DNA of 64,000 nucleotides, from the NCBI RefSeq assembly GCF_023898865.1, contig NZ_JAGSOV010000064.1:46288-110287 (forward strand), written 5' to 3'. Source of the stretch: Pseudonocardia humida. Its GTDB lineage: Bacteria > Actinomycetota > Actinomycetes > Mycobacteriales > Pseudonocardiaceae. The notes under the pieces were generated by a model. That model searched no databases. It worked only from the letters and a program-made list of their open reading frames with translations, and had not been told where the DNA came from. Made by a program: the position numbers and the translations under genes. This document shows, piece after piece, positions 7,228 to 17,057 of this stretch. Each line of letters starts with the position of its first letter. Position 1 is the stretch's first letter.

Positions 7228-8999
7228 GGCAGCTCCGCCGCGAGCGTCGTCCCGCCGCCCGCGGGGCTGTCCAGCCGCATGCGCCCGCCGATGGCCTCCA
7301 CCCGGTCGCGGATGTTGGCCAGGCCGGACCCGGTCGCGATGCGCGCCCCGCCCGTCCCGTCGTCGACCACGGACACGTGCAGCCGGTCGTCGTCGCGCTG
7401 CACGTCGACCCGCACCCGGTGCGCTCCGGCGTGCCGGGCGGCGTTGGTGAGCGCCTCGCACACCAGGAAGTACGCGGTGGCCTCGACGGCGGGCGGCAGC
7501 CGCTGGTCGAGGATCGCGCTGCTGGTGGGCAGGCCCATCCGCTCGATGACGCCCTCCAGCGCGGCCCGCAGCCCGGACTGGGTCAGCACCGGCGGGTGGA
7601 TGCCCCTGGCCAGCCCGCGCAGCTCGCCGGTGGCCGCCCGCAGGTCGGAGCGGGCGCGTTCGATGGCGGCGTAGACGTCGGAGCCCGGCTCGGCCTTCTG
7701 CCGGGCCTCGCCCAGGCTGGCCGCGGCGACGAGCAGCGTCTGCTGCGCGCCGTCGTGCAGGTCGCGCTCGATCTGCTGGCGCCCGCGCAGCTCGGCCTCG
7801 GCCAGCCGGGCCCGCGACTGCTGCACCTCGCGCAGCCTGCCCTTGAGGTCGGCGTGCAGGCGGTAGTTCTCCAGGGCGAAGCCGCACGCGGCCACGGCCG
7901 GCGCCACCAGCCCCGGGTGCCGCTGCAGCGCCGGGTCGAGCAGCATCAGCGCGAGCGCGTCGCCCGAGGTGGACCGGATCTGCACCGGCCAGCGCCCGTC
8001 CGCGGGCGGCTGCGCGCCGCGCTCGACGTCGTCGACGTCGACGTAGACCTGCTCGCGGGGCAGCCAGAACAGCAGCACGAGGGTGTCGTCGCGCAGGCTC
8101 TGGCGCAGCTCGGCCTGGATGTCGGGGCCGCTGGGCGAGCGGACCAGGCGCACGACCAGGTCGGCGAGCGCGGCCCGGGTGAGCCCCCGGCGCAGGGCGC
8201 TGGTCAGGAACGCGATCGGGGTGAACAGGGCGGACACCCCGATGACGGCGCGCAGCGTGTCGATGGTGGCCGAGGGCAACGAGCCCGACCAGGCCAGCAG
8301 GTAGGCCGACCCGCAGATCAGGACGGCGACCGCGGCGATCACACCGGGCACCGCGTCGATCCGGTCGACGCTGCGCGAGCGCCGCACCTTCAGCAGCAGC
8401 GGCACGAGCACCGGCACCGCCACCACGACCAGCCCGACCGTGGAGACGGTGCTCAGCGCGTCGTACAGGGGGCGGTTCGGCCAGAGCGTGGGCCACCAGG
8501 TGGTCTGGTCGTAGCCGCGCCCGATCCACTCCCGCTCCGCCACGACCGCGAGCACGAGCTTCGGCACGACCACCCAGAGGCCGAGCACGGCGACGTAGAC
8601 GCGGTCCCACCAGCGGGTGAGCTGCGGGTCGGGGTAGCGCAGCAGGGCGTACACCCCGAAGACGAACCACAGGTACCCGCACACGGATGCGATCAGCGGC
8701 AGCGGGAAGACCTGCCACTGCGGCGGCCACGACCAGCCCCACGACCACAGGTAGAACACCGCCACCAGGATGAGCGCCACGCCGGTGCCGCGCTGCTGGC
8801 GCTCCTCGAGCAGGACGATGCCGGTCGCGGTGAAGGAGACCGCGACGAGCACGTTGACCAGCCCGATCACCGGGCTGGAGACGAGCAGCGGCCACGAGGA
8901 CACCAGCCCGACGGCCGCGGCGAGCAGCGCCCCGCCGACCGCCCGCAGGCGGACGCTGCGCCGGGGCCGGCCGAGCGCCGGGTCGGCGATGGTCACCAC
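7218..8999 (-). CDS. membrane sensor histidine kinase (HisKA_3)
   Basis: A 593-residue kinase. GTG 8999 is chosen because GGAGG (minus strand) lies 8 nt upstream and the first membrane helix follows directly. The first ~270 residues contain about seven hydrophobic segments (roughly 24-42, 44-64, 73-92, 98-120, 132-154, 185-205, 217-238, with a weaker one near 250-268), a 7TM-like sensor module. A GAF-like region follows (~290-380), then a coiled coil and the phospho-acceptor box ERDLHDGAQQ (H415) and the ATPase end with CEALTNAARHAGA and SGLANIRDRVEAIGG. Functions with the response regulator at 6568-7227. Confidence 0.9.
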   Translation of the reverse strand: MVTIADPALGRPRRSVRLRAVGGALLAAAVGLVSSWPLLVSSPVIGLVNVLVAVSFTATGIVLLEERQQRGTGVALILVAVFYLWSWGWSWPPQWQVFPLPLIASVCGYLWFVFGVYALLRYPDPQLTRWWDRVYVAVLGLWVVVPKLVLAVVAEREWIGRGYDQTTWWPTLWPNRPLYDALSTVSTVGLVVVAVPVLVPLLLKVRRSRSVDRIDAVPGVIAAVAVLICGSAYLLAWSGSLPSATIDTLRAVIGVSALFTPIAFLTSALRRGLTRAALADLVVRLVRSPSGPDIQAELRQSLRDDTLVLLFWLPREQVYVDVDDVERGAQPPADGRWPVQIRSTSGDALALMLLDPALQRHPGLVAPAVAACGFALENYRLHADLKGRLREVQQSRARLAEAELRGRQQIERDLHDGAQQTLLVAAASLGEARQKAEPGSDVYAAIERARSDLRAATGELRGLARGIHPPVLTQSGLRAALEGVIERMGLPTSSAILDQRLPPAVEATAYFLVCEALTNAARHAGAHRVRVDVQRDDDRLHVSVVDDGTGGARIATGSGLANIRDRVEAIGGRMRLDSPAGGGTTLAAELPCG

Positions 9000-9237
9000 C
9001 AGGCTCACCTCCGGATTCTCGACCTCCGTCGGAGGGCTCCGACACCCGGGAAACCCGGACCCCGCGGTGGCGTCCGGCGCAACCGGCGGGCTCGTCACCC
9101 GGGCGCGGTGACCGTCCCACCATGCCTTGTCACCGAGCGTGCTCGCTGGGCGGGAGGGCGGCGTTACCCGACCCCGGGGTTGTGGTCGAATGCCGGTCGG
9201 CGGACCGGCACCGGATCGCCGGGGAGGACGCCAGCGC

Positions 9238-10350
9238 ATGACCACGCCGCTGCCCCCGGCCGGGGAGGCGCCGGCCGACGGATCGCCCGTCCGGATCGGC
9301 GTCCTCGTCCCGCTCACCCGGCCCGGCTGGGTCGAGGCGGGCCGGCACCTGCTCGCCGGGCTCGAGCTGGGCGTCCGCGACGTCAACGACGCCGGCGGGA
9401 TCCGCGGCGCAGCGCTGGAGCCGGTGGTCCGGGACACCGCGGCCGACCCGCGGCGGGCCGCGGCGGCCGTGGACGAGCTGGCCGGCATGGGTGTGGCCGC
9501 GCTGGCGGGGGAGTACCACAGCGTCGTCGCCCGCGCCGCCGCCACCCGCGCCGATGCCCTCGGCCTGCCGTTCCTCTGCTCGTCCGCGGTCCTCGACGCG
9601 CTCACCGAGGAGCCGACGGAGTGGGTCGCGCGCCTGGCCCCGGCGCAGTCCCACGGCTGGCGGATCTACGCGGACTTCCTCCTCGGCGCGGGCCACCGGC
9701 GCATCGCCGTGGCGGCCGAGACGAGCGTGTACTGGGCGTCCGGGACCCGGATCCTGCGCGACCACCTCACCGCACGCGGCGGCACCGTCCGCGAACTCGA
9801 CGCGCGCGCTCTCACCCCCGCGGCCGTGTGCGACGAACTCGTCGACGGTCGCGCGACAGCACTCCTGCTCCTGGTCGGCTACCCGGAGCCGGCGGCGTCG
9901 ATCGTCCGGGCCGTCCGCCGCGACCCGCGCCTGGCCGAGGTCGTGATCGGTGCGCCGGCCGGGCAACCGGAGTTCTCCGAGTGGGCGGCCCTGCTGGGCG
10001 GGGACGGTGCCGCGATCCCGTTCCTGCGCTACCTGCCCGAGCACCTCGGCCCGCTCGGGGAGCGGGTCGGGACGGCCCTGCGCGAGCGGCTGGGCCGACC
10101 GCCGTCCTTCGTCGCATTCGAGGGCTACGACACGGTCGCGGTCCTCGCCGATGCGCTGCGCGCCCACGGCGCGGACCGGGCCCGGCTGGCCCGATCCTGG
10201 CCGCACGTCGACGTCGAGGGCACCCGCGGGCGGATCCGGTTCTCCCGCGCCCCGGGCATCGGCGTCCGGCAGTGGACCTGGGCGCCGGTCCAGGTCGTCG
10301 AGCGCGATCCGGGCGAACCCGAGCGCTTCCGGATCCTGCACGCCGGCTGA
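9238..10350 (+). CDS. substrate-binding-protein-like sensor without export signal
   Basis: A 370-residue protein with the type I periplasmic binding fold of branched-chain amino acid/amide ABC receptors: VRIGVLVPLTRPGWVEAGRHLLAGLELGVRDVNDAGGIRG, then lobe II and FVAFEGYDTVAVLADAL near the end. ATG 9238 follows a GGGGAGGA site by 9 nt. The N-terminus (MTTPLPPAGEAPADG) has no signal peptide, lipobox or membrane helix, and no permease or ATPase genes of this transporter type are adjacent. It may therefore be a cytoplasmic ligand sensor, or a receptor that lost its signal. It is divergent from the two-component kinase, whose promoter shares the 238-bp gap. Confidence 0.75.
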   Translation: MTTPLPPAGEAPADGSPVRIGVLVPLTRPGWVEAGRHLLAGLELGVRDVNDAGGIRGAALEPVVRDTAADPRRAAAAVDELAGMGVAALAGEYHSVVARAAATRADALGLPFLCSSAVLDALTEEPTEWVARLAPAQSHGWRIYADFLLGAGHRRIAVAAETSVYWASGTRILRDHLTARGGTVRELDARALTPAAVCDELVDGRATALLLLVGYPEPAASIVRAVRRDPRLAEVVIGAPAGQPEFSEWAALLGGDGAAIPFLRYLPEHLGPLGERVGTALRERLGRPPSFVAFEGYDTVAVLADALRAHGADRARLARSWPHVDVEGTRGRIRFSRAPGIGVRQWTWAPVQVVERDPGEPERFRILHAG

Positions 10351-10376
10351 GGCCGCCCGCGGGGCACCGGGCGGCC
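10351..10376. terminator. stem-loop terminator between convergent genes
   Basis: GGCCGCCCG (10351-10359) pairs perfectly with CGGGCGGCC (10368-10376) across an 8-nt loop. It begins right after the stop of the substrate-binding-like gene and lies 16 bp before the end of the opposite-strand ABC permease gene. Likely bidirectional. Confidence 0.6.
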
Positions 10377-10392
10377 CGGCCGGACCGTCGGC

Positions 10393-11133
10393 TCACAGGT
10401 CCCGGCGCCGGGCGACCCCGACCGCGACGGCGAACAGGGCCGCGGCGAACAGCGCGAACCACGCACCGGCGAGCCAGGGCGAACCGAGCAGCCCGCCGCC
10501 GGCCGGTGCACCGGCGAGGAACCGGTCGGCGGCCTGGAATGGCAGGAACGGTCCGACCGCCGGTCCGACGGCGGGGACCAGGCCGACGAGCGACTCGGCG
10601 GCCAGGGGCCACACCAGCACCAGCGCGACGGCTCCCGCGGTCCGCCGGACGAGGACGCCGACCGCGACGGCCACGACCGCGGCCCCGGCGTCCACCAGCC
10701 CCACCCCGGCCACCTGGCGCCATTCGTCCAGCCCGTCCAGCGCGAGGTCGGGGCCGGGCAGCAGCAGCGCGCTCGCCGCCCAGCTGCCCAGGGCACCGGC
10801 CAGGCCGACCAGGCCGACGAGCGCGGCGACGACCACCGCCTTGGCCCGCAGCGCGGCGCCGCGGTCCGGCACGGCGAGGAACGTCGTCCCGATCGTGCCG
10901 GTGGCGTACTCCGTGGTCACCGCGAGCACCGCCACCACCATCAGCACGGTCATGCCCACCACACGGGCCGCCTGCGTGGCCCCCACCGTGACCGGCTCGG
11001 TCGCGGCCACCGTCGCGGCGAAGAGCAGACCGGTACCCGCGGTCGTCAGCAGCGCTGCGGCAGCCGACCACCAGGGCGCCCGGGTGGACGTCAGCTTGAT
11101 CCGTTCTGCGGCGATCGGTCCCATCGCCCTCAC
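10393..11133 (-). CDS. ABC-2 type transporter permease
   Basis: A 246-residue hydrophobic protein with about six membrane segments, starting with the typical ABC-2 permease amphipathic front (MRAMGPIAAERIKLTSTRAPWWS) and containing VLAVTTEYATGTIGTTFLAVPDR, the conserved first cytoplasmic segment of the family. Its ATG overlaps the TGA of the ATPase gene by 4 bp (ATGA). With the ATPase it should form a homodimeric exporter or membrane-modifying complex; the substrate is not evident. Confidence 0.88.
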   Translation of the reverse strand: MRAMGPIAAERIKLTSTRAPWWSAAAALLTTAGTGLLFAATVAATEPVTVGATQAARVVGMTVLMVVAVLAVTTEYATGTIGTTFLAVPDRGAALRAKAVVVAALVGLVGLAGALGSWAASALLLPGPDLALDGLDEWRQVAGVGLVDAGAAVVAVAVGVLVRRTAGAVALVLVWPLAAESLVGLVPAVGPAVGPFLPFQAADRFLAGAPAGGGLLGSPWLAGAWFALFAAALFAVAVGVARRRDL

Positions 11134-12077
11134 CTCCCCGCCGCGGACACGGCCGCGGCCTCGTCGTGGTCACCGGAGGCGTACTCCACGTCGTGCCCGG
11201 TGAGTCGCAGGAACGCCTGCTCCAGCGAGGCGTGCTGCGGGGTCAGCCCGTGCAGCACCAGGCCGCGCGCCGCGGCGACCTCGCCGATCCGCTCGGGCGT
11301 CGCGGCGGTGACGCTCAGCCCGAGGCCGTCGCCGTCCACCGGGACGACGCCGGCGCCGGCCCGGCGCAGCGCCTCGGCCAGCAGCACCGGCTGTGGGGTG
11401 CGCACGAGCACGGTGCGCTCCCCGGCCGAGTCGACGAACTCGGCGGTCGTCGACTCGGCGATCAGCCGGCCGCGCCCGATCACCACGAGGTGCGACGCCG
11501 TCACCGCCGTCTCGGAGAGCAGGTGGCTGGAGACCAGCACCGTGCGCCCCTCGGCGGCCAGCCCCCGCACGAGCCGCCGGACCCAGCGGACGCCCCCCGG
11601 GTCCAGCCCGTTGACCGGCTCGTCGAGCAGCAGGGTCCCGGGGTCGCCGAGCAGCGCCGCGGCGATGCCCAACCGCTGGGACATGCCCAGCGAGAAGCCC
11701 CCTGCCCGCCGGTCGGCCACCGCGGTCAGGCCGACCTGCTCCAGCACGGTGTCGACGCGGTCCGACGGCAGCGCGTTGGATGCGGCTATCCAGCGCAGGT
11801 GGGCTCGCGCCGAGCGGTTCGGGTGCACCCAGCGCGCGTCCAGCAGCGCACCCACCGTGCGCAGGGGGTGTCGCAGCTCCCGGTAGGGCACGCCGTCGAG
11901 CAGCGCCTCCCCGGCCGTCGGGCGGTCCAGGCCCAGCGCCACCCGCATCGTGGTCGACTTGCCCGAGCCGTTCGGGCCGAGGAAGCCGGTGACCCGGCCC
12001 GGCTCGACCCGGAAGGACAGGTCGTCGACGGCGGTGGTCGGGCCGTACCGCTTGGTCAGCCCACGGATCTCGATCAT
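11130..12077 (-). CDS. ABC transporter ATP-binding protein
   Basis: A 315-residue ATPase with Walker A GPNGSGKST, Q-loop region, signature FSLGMSQRLGIAAALLGD, Walker B LLLDEPVNGLDP and switch His in VLVSSHLL. After the ~220-residue nucleotide-binding domain there is a C-terminal extension seen in drug/bacteriocin-type exporters (DrrA/CcmA-like). It is co-transcribed with the permease downstream and a small membrane protein 27 bp upstream. Self-resistance or peptide export is a family-level guess only. Confidence 0.93.
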   Translation of the reverse strand: MIEIRGLTKRYGPTTAVDDLSFRVEPGRVTGFLGPNGSGKSTTMRVALGLDRPTAGEALLDGVPYRELRHPLRTVGALLDARWVHPNRSARAHLRWIAASNALPSDRVDTVLEQVGLTAVADRRAGGFSLGMSQRLGIAAALLGDPGTLLLDEPVNGLDPGGVRWVRRLVRGLAAEGRTVLVSSHLLSETAVTASHLVVIGRGRLIAESTTAEFVDSAGERTVLVRTPQPVLLAEALRRAGAGVVPVDGDGLGLSVTAATPERIGEVAAARGLVLHGLTPQHASLEQAFLRLTGHDVEYASGDHDEAAAVSAAGR

Positions 12078-12104
12078 GGTGTGCTCCTGGTCCGGGTCGT
12101 GCGC

Positions 12105-12800
12105 TCAGCGGTGCGCGGCGGTCGCCGGCTCGGTGGCGGTCGCCGTCCCGGCGGGCACCGAGCGGGGCAGGCGCCGGGCGACGACCGCGGTCGCCAGCGC
12201 GACGACCAGGCCCAGCACCGGCTGCAGGACCTGGAGGGCCAGGCCGGCGACGACGAACAGCGGCAGGGCGACGGCGTAGGCGGTGCCCGCCCACCGCAGG
12301 CCGGGCGCGGTCCGGGCGACGGCCGTGCCGAGCACGATCGCGCCGGCGATGAACAGCAGCGTCGAGACGCCGATCGTCGCGACCAGAGCGGGGCCGTAGG
12401 CCGTGTCGAGGTTCAGCGCCGCCATGCCCGGCGCGCCCGCCAGGTGCGCGCGGCCGATGCCGGGCTGCGCGAACGCGGCGCTGCCGAACGCCGAGGCCAT
12501 CACCACGTGCGCCACCAGGGTGAGCGCGGTCCCGATCGCCGCGACGCGCACGGCCCGCCCGCGGCCGAGGAAGACCAGCGCGCCCGCCGTGCCGACCGCG
12601 GCCAGCGCGGCGCCGCCGATGCTGGCCACCAGGTGGCTCACCAGGAAGTCGTCGGTGGAGACGTAGCGGGCGTAGGCGTCGAAGTCGGTGATGGGGGGCT
12701 GGTGGGTGAGAGTGCTCAGGGCCAGCAGCACGCCGTAGAACGGCAGCACCCACAGTGCGGATGCGGCGTAGCGGTCGAGCGGGGTGGACGGGGTGGACAT
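12105..12800 (-). CDS. integral membrane protein, probably part of the ABC exporter operon
   Basis: A 231-residue protein with about six predicted membrane segments (near 10-30, 55-78, 83-105, 130-155, 165-185, 190-212). No catalytic motif stands out; the general pattern resembles DUF4386-like membrane proteins. It is the first gene of a three-gene unit with the ABC ATPase and permease (27 bp gap, same strand), and is divergent from the SARP regulator. It may be an accessory or signalling component of the exporter. The function is not recognised. Confidence 0.7.
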   Translation of the reverse strand: MSTPSTPLDRYAASALWVLPFYGVLLALSTLTHQPPITDFDAYARYVSTDDFLVSHLVASIGGAALAAVGTAGALVFLGRGRAVRVAAIGTALTLVAHVVMASAFGSAAFAQPGIGRAHLAGAPGMAALNLDTAYGPALVATIGVSTLLFIAGAIVLGTAVARTAPGLRWAGTAYAVALPLFVVAGLALQVLQPVLGLVVALATAVVARRLPRSVPAGTATATEPATAAHR

Positions 12801-12928
12801 CGGTCCTCCTGGTGGTCGGGGCCCCGGAGCGGGGCGCTGGGGGGAGGAGACCGCCCGCGCCTGTCACCGACCTGTTCCGCACCTGACGCGCTCCTCGGGA
12901 CGCGCCGGCTGCCGTAGGCTCACCGACC

Positions 12929-15914
12929 GTGGACTTCTCGGTCCTGGGACCGCTGCAGGTGAGCGCCCACGGATCGCCGGTCCCGATCCGCCCCGGCCTG
13001 CCGCGCGCGCTGCTGGTGCTCCTGCTCACCCAGCCGCGGACCCCCGTCCCGGTCGGGGTCGTCGCGGACCGGCTCTGGACCGGCTCCCCGCCGGCCGACG
13101 TCGCGAACTCGGTGCACCGCCTCGTCTCCTACCTGCGCCGGGCGCTCGGCGCCGAGGGCGCGCCCCTGCTCGTGAGCCGGGCACCGGGCTACGCGCTCGC
13201 CGTCGCCGACTCCGCGATCGACGCGCACCGCTTCACCGAGCTGGTCGGCGCGGCCACCACGCTGGCCGGCGCCGGCACCGCACTCGGGGCCCACCGCGCG
13301 CTGGAGCACACCGCCGAGGCGCTCGCGCTCTGGCGCGGCGAGCCGCTCGCCGACGTGGCGACGCACCCCTGGGCCGCCCCGGAGGCCGCCCGGCTCCACG
13401 AGCTCCACCTGCAGCTGCACGAGGCCCGGCTGGAGGCGCTGCTGGCGCTGGGGCGCGACCTCGACGTGATCGCGGCGGCCCGCCCGCTGGTCGCGCAGAA
13501 CCCGCTGCGCGAACAGCTCCACGCGCACCTGGTGCTCGCGCTCTACCGCGCGGGGCGCCAGGGCGATGCGCTCGACGCCTACCAGGCGGTGCGGCGGCTG
13601 CTCGCGAGCGAGCTCGGCCTCGATCCGGGCCCCCGGCTGCGGATGCTCGCGCAGCAGGTCCTCGCGCAGGACGACGCCCTGCGGTGGCGGCCGCCCGTGG
13701 ACACCCGGCCCCCGACCCCGGCGGCGAGCGCCGGCCCGCAGGCGGGCTCTGACCGGTTGCCCGCGCCACCGACCAGCCTCGTCGGCAGGCGCGAGCACCT
13801 CACCCACCTCAGCGACCTGCTCGACCGGGCCCGGCTGCTGACCCTCACCGGGCCCGGCGGCGCCGGGAAGACCCGGCTCGCGCTCGCACTCGCCGGGGCG
13901 CGCCCGTCCGGTCCGACGTGGTTCGTCGACCTGAGCCTCCTGCAGGACGGGTCGCTCGTCGCCGCCTCCGCGGCACGGGCGGTGGGCGCGGCGGTCGCCA
14001 CGGGCGAGGACCCGGTGGACGCCGTGGTGCGGTGGATCGGAGCGGCCACGGGGCTGCTCGTGCTCGACAACTGCGAGCACGTGATCGATGCGGCGGCCGG
14101 CCTGGCGACGTCTCTGCGCGACGGCTGCCCCGCGCTGGTGCTGCTGGCGACCAGCCGCCGTCCGCTGCGGGTCGGCGGGGAGGTCGTGTGGCCGGTGCCG
14201 CCGCTGCCGCTGCCGCCGCCGGGCGCGGCCGCCCCCGACGAGGTGCGCGACGTCGACGCGGTCCGGCTGTTCACCGAGCGCGCGGCGGCGGTGCGGCCGG
14301 GCTTCGCGGTGACCGACGACAAACGCCGCCGACGTCGCGGCGATCGTCGCCGCCCTCGACGGCCTGCCCCTGGCCATCGAGCTCGCCGCCGCCCACGCCG
14401 ACGTCCTCACCCCGCGCGGCATCCGCAGCCGGCTCGCCGACCACTTCGAGCTGCTCGAGTCCGACTCCCGCGACACCCCGGCGCGGCACCGCACCCTGCG
14501 GGCCGCGATCAGGTCCGGTGTGGACCTGCTCGACGAGCGGGAGCGCCGGTTCTTCGTCGAGCTGGGCGCCTTCGCCGGGTCGTTCGACCTCGACGACGCC
14601 GCCGCCGTCACCGCCACCTCGTCCGGGCGGTGCTACCGGTCGGTCGCCTCGCTCGTGCGCCAGTCGCTGGTCGTGCCCACCGACGACGACCGCTACCGGC
14701 TCCTGCACTCGGTGCGGGCCTACGCCGCGGAGGCGCTGGCCGCCCAGCCGTGGCGGGAGGACGTGCGACGGCGCCACCTCGACCACGTCCTCGCGCTGGT
14801 GACGGCCGCCGACGAGGGGCTCCGCTCGGCCGAGCAGGCGGGGTGGCTGCAGCGGCTGTCCGCGTCGCTCCCCGACCTGCGCGAAGCCCTGCGGTGGGCG
14901 CTCGACGGCGGCGCGCCCGGCCGCGGAGCCCGGCTCGCGGTGGCGGCGAACTGGTTCTGGATGCTGGAGGGCATGCTCGACGAGGCCGAGCACTGGCTGG
15001 AACGCGCCGTCCCCGGCGCGGACGACGACGCTGTACTGGCCGCGCTGCTGCACGCGATCGGGCGGATGGCCGCGCCCCGCGGCGACCTCCGCAAGGCGAA
15101 CGACACCTGCCTGCGCAGTGCGGAGCTGTGCCGCCGGATCGGGAACGACGCGCTGGCGGGCGGAGCGCTGCTGACCCTCGGCCTCGTCCGCTGGGCGATG
15201 GGCGACCTGCGCGGGGCCGCCGCCGCCCACGACGAGGCCGTGGAGCGCGCGGACGCCGCGGGCGAGACCTGGACGCGCACGTCCGCGCTGATCCTGCGGG
15301 CGCGGACGGCCGTCGACGCCGACGAGGACGACGTCGACGACCGGATCGCCGCAGCGCTCGCGGCGGCCCGGCGCGGCCGGGAGGGCCAGCAGGTGGGGCT
15401 GGCGGTGAGCCAGCTGGCCCGCCGGGCGCTGCTCACCGGCGATGCCCGGACCGCCGCCGCCGCGGCGCGGGAGTCCCTGTCGCTGTGGCGGTCGGTGAGC
15501 TACCGGGAGGGCGAGATCCACGCGCTCACCCTGCTCGGGCGCGCGGCGGCGGCGGTGGGCGACGCGGTGGCGGCCGAGGAGTCGGCGCGCGAGGCCCTCG
15601 GTGTCGCCGCCGCCATCGGGCACCGCGGCGGGTTGTGCGACGGCGTGGAGTGCCTGGCCGGTGCGCTGCACGCCGCAGGCGACGACGAGCAGGCGCTGAC
15701 CCTGCTCACCGTGGTCGACGCGGAGCGCCGTCGCATCGGGATACCGGTGCCCGCCGCCGACGCGCGACCGCTGGCGAACCTGGCCGACCAGGTCCGCAGG
15801 CGGCTGGGAGCCCCGGCCGACGACGTCATCGCGCGGGCCCGGGACCGCACCGTCGACGACGTGGCGCGCGAGTCGGCGTCCGGTCGACGATCACTCAGCG
15901 GGACCGGCGGGTGA
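12929..15914 (+). pseudogene. SARP/AfsR-like regulator (BTAD + NB-ARC + TPR), single-base frameshift
   Basis: GTG 12929 starts an OmpR-like DNA-binding domain (residues 1-95) and bacterial transcriptional activation domain (95-250), as in SARP activators. LVGRREHL (284-291) then opens an NB-ARC/STAND ATPase with Walker A GPGGAGKT (308-315) and Walker B LLVLDNCEHV. After FAVTDD the frame is lost; homology resumes at NAADVAAIVAALDGLPLAIELAAAH in the next frame and runs through the TPR half to the stop at 15914. The break is at AAA 14321-14323, where one extra A would explain it. Corrected size ~994 residues, typical for AfsR-like proteins. It is divergent from the exporter operon and may control it if functional. 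Confidence 0.85.
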
Positions 15915-15920
15915 TGCGCT

Positions 15921-15961
15921 GCCGGGGAGGGGTCGGCTCGTCCGAGCGACCCCTCCCCGGC
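15921..15961 (+). terminator. strong stem-loop terminator
   Basis: A perfect 15-bp stem: GCCGGGGAGGGGTCG (15921-15935) and CGACCCCTCCCCGGC (15947-15961) with an 11-nt loop, beginning 6 bp after the SARP gene stop. No U-tract. The next 170 bp before the XRE gene show no gene. Confidence 0.7.
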
Positions 15962-16132
15962 GCAACCGCAGTGCGGTCTGCCGTTCGGCGGATCCTGGAT
16001 CCGCCGCCCCTCCAGCAGCGTCGGCATCCCGACCGACAGAGGCATCGTCCGGGATCGCGGGTGGGCTGTCGTGGGTGTGGCTCGCCTGGGTCTGTCAGTA
16101 CCATGCCCGACCATGCGCGCGGGAGGGTTGCG

Positions 16133-16972
16133 ATGAGGCGTGAGCTCGGGGGGTTCCTCCAGCAGCGACGGCGTCACCTGGGCCTGCGCCGCGAGGAGGT
16201 GGCTGCTCGGGCGTCGGTCGGCTACGACTGGTACGTCCGGATCGAGCAGGGCCGCGGGCGCGCATCGAGCGACGTGCTGTGCCGGGTGTGCAAGGTGCTC
16301 GAGCTCGAGAAGCCGGAGATCGAGTACGTGCTCGCCCTCGCGGAGGGCGTCGCGGGGCTCGTGGAGCTCACCCGGCCCCCGGAGGAGCCCGTCCCGCAGG
16401 CGGTGCTGCGCGTGATGCGCATGCAGGAGCCGGCTCCCTCCTACGTGCTCGACAGCCAGTTCGACCTGCTCGCCTGGAACGAGTGCTCGTGCGAGTTCTA
16501 CGGGATCGAGCTCGGCGAGCTCCCCGCCGCCGACCGCAACCTCCTGTGGATCATGCTGACGCACCCGGTGGTGAGCGCGCGGCTGGACGACTGGGAGTCG
16601 CACGCGCAGCGGCTCGTCGTGCAGTGCCGGACCATGTGGGCGGGCAAGATGAAGCTGCCCCGCATCGAGGCGCTGGTGGCCCGCCTGGAGAGCGCGTGCG
16701 ACGACTTCCGCCACTGGTGGTCGCTGCCCCTCGTGCAGGCCCCCGCCATGGCGCCGGTCCGCAAGAAGATCCTCGACCCGGCCCTCGGCGCTGTGGTGGT
16801 CGACCAGACCGCGTGGCTGTTCGGCGACAGGTCGGATCGGATGCTGATCCTGTCGACCCCAGCCGAGGACGTCGCGGGCATGGAGGCCAAGCTCGACGAG
16901 CTCGTCCGGCGTCGAGCCGCCCGGCACGGCGCGGTCGGCGCTCGGGACGGCAGGCGGATCGGCGAGGGGTAG
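16133..16972 (+). CDS. XRE-family regulator with MmyB-like ligand-binding domain
   Basis: A 279-residue protein. Residues 1-70 form a Cro/CI-type HTH (LGGFLQQRRRHLGLRREEVAARASVGYDWYVRIEQGRGRASSDVL). The remaining ~200 residues fit the MmyB-like PAS-type ligand-binding domain (YVLDSQFDLLAWNECSCEFYG, NLLWIMLTHP). ATG 16133 is preceded by GGGAGGG at 5 nt; an in-frame ATG at 16103 lacks such a site. In actinobacteria these regulators usually sit next to a dehydrogenase or transporter they control and bind fatty-acid-like ligands; here no clear partner is adjacent. Confidence 0.87.
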   Translation: MRRELGGFLQQRRRHLGLRREEVAARASVGYDWYVRIEQGRGRASSDVLCRVCKVLELEKPEIEYVLALAEGVAGLVELTRPPEEPVPQAVLRVMRMQEPAPSYVLDSQFDLLAWNECSCEFYGIELGELPAADRNLLWIMLTHPVVSARLDDWESHAQRLVVQCRTMWAGKMKLPRIEALVARLESACDDFRHWWSLPLVQAPAMAPVRKKILDPALGAVVVDQTAWLFGDRSDRMLILSTPAEDVAGMEAKLDELVRRRAARHGAVGARDGRRIGEG

Positions 16973-17057
16973 CCGTGTGCGGCGGTCGGATCGCCGCCGC
17001 CCGTCCGCCGGATCTCCCGACGACCGCCGCTCGACGCCGGTGATCAGTGCTCGGCCC

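Noticed and set aside
7377..10991. 1204-codon plus-strand open frame
   Set aside because: Antisense to the two-component kinase and overlapping the substrate-binding-like gene; low-complexity His/Gln/Arg-rich product without motifs.
10393..15914. Antibiotic biosynthetic gene cluster around the SARP gene and ABC exporter
   Set aside because: No polyketide, peptide synthetase, terpene or tailoring genes lie nearby; a SARP-like regulator and exporter alone are not enough.
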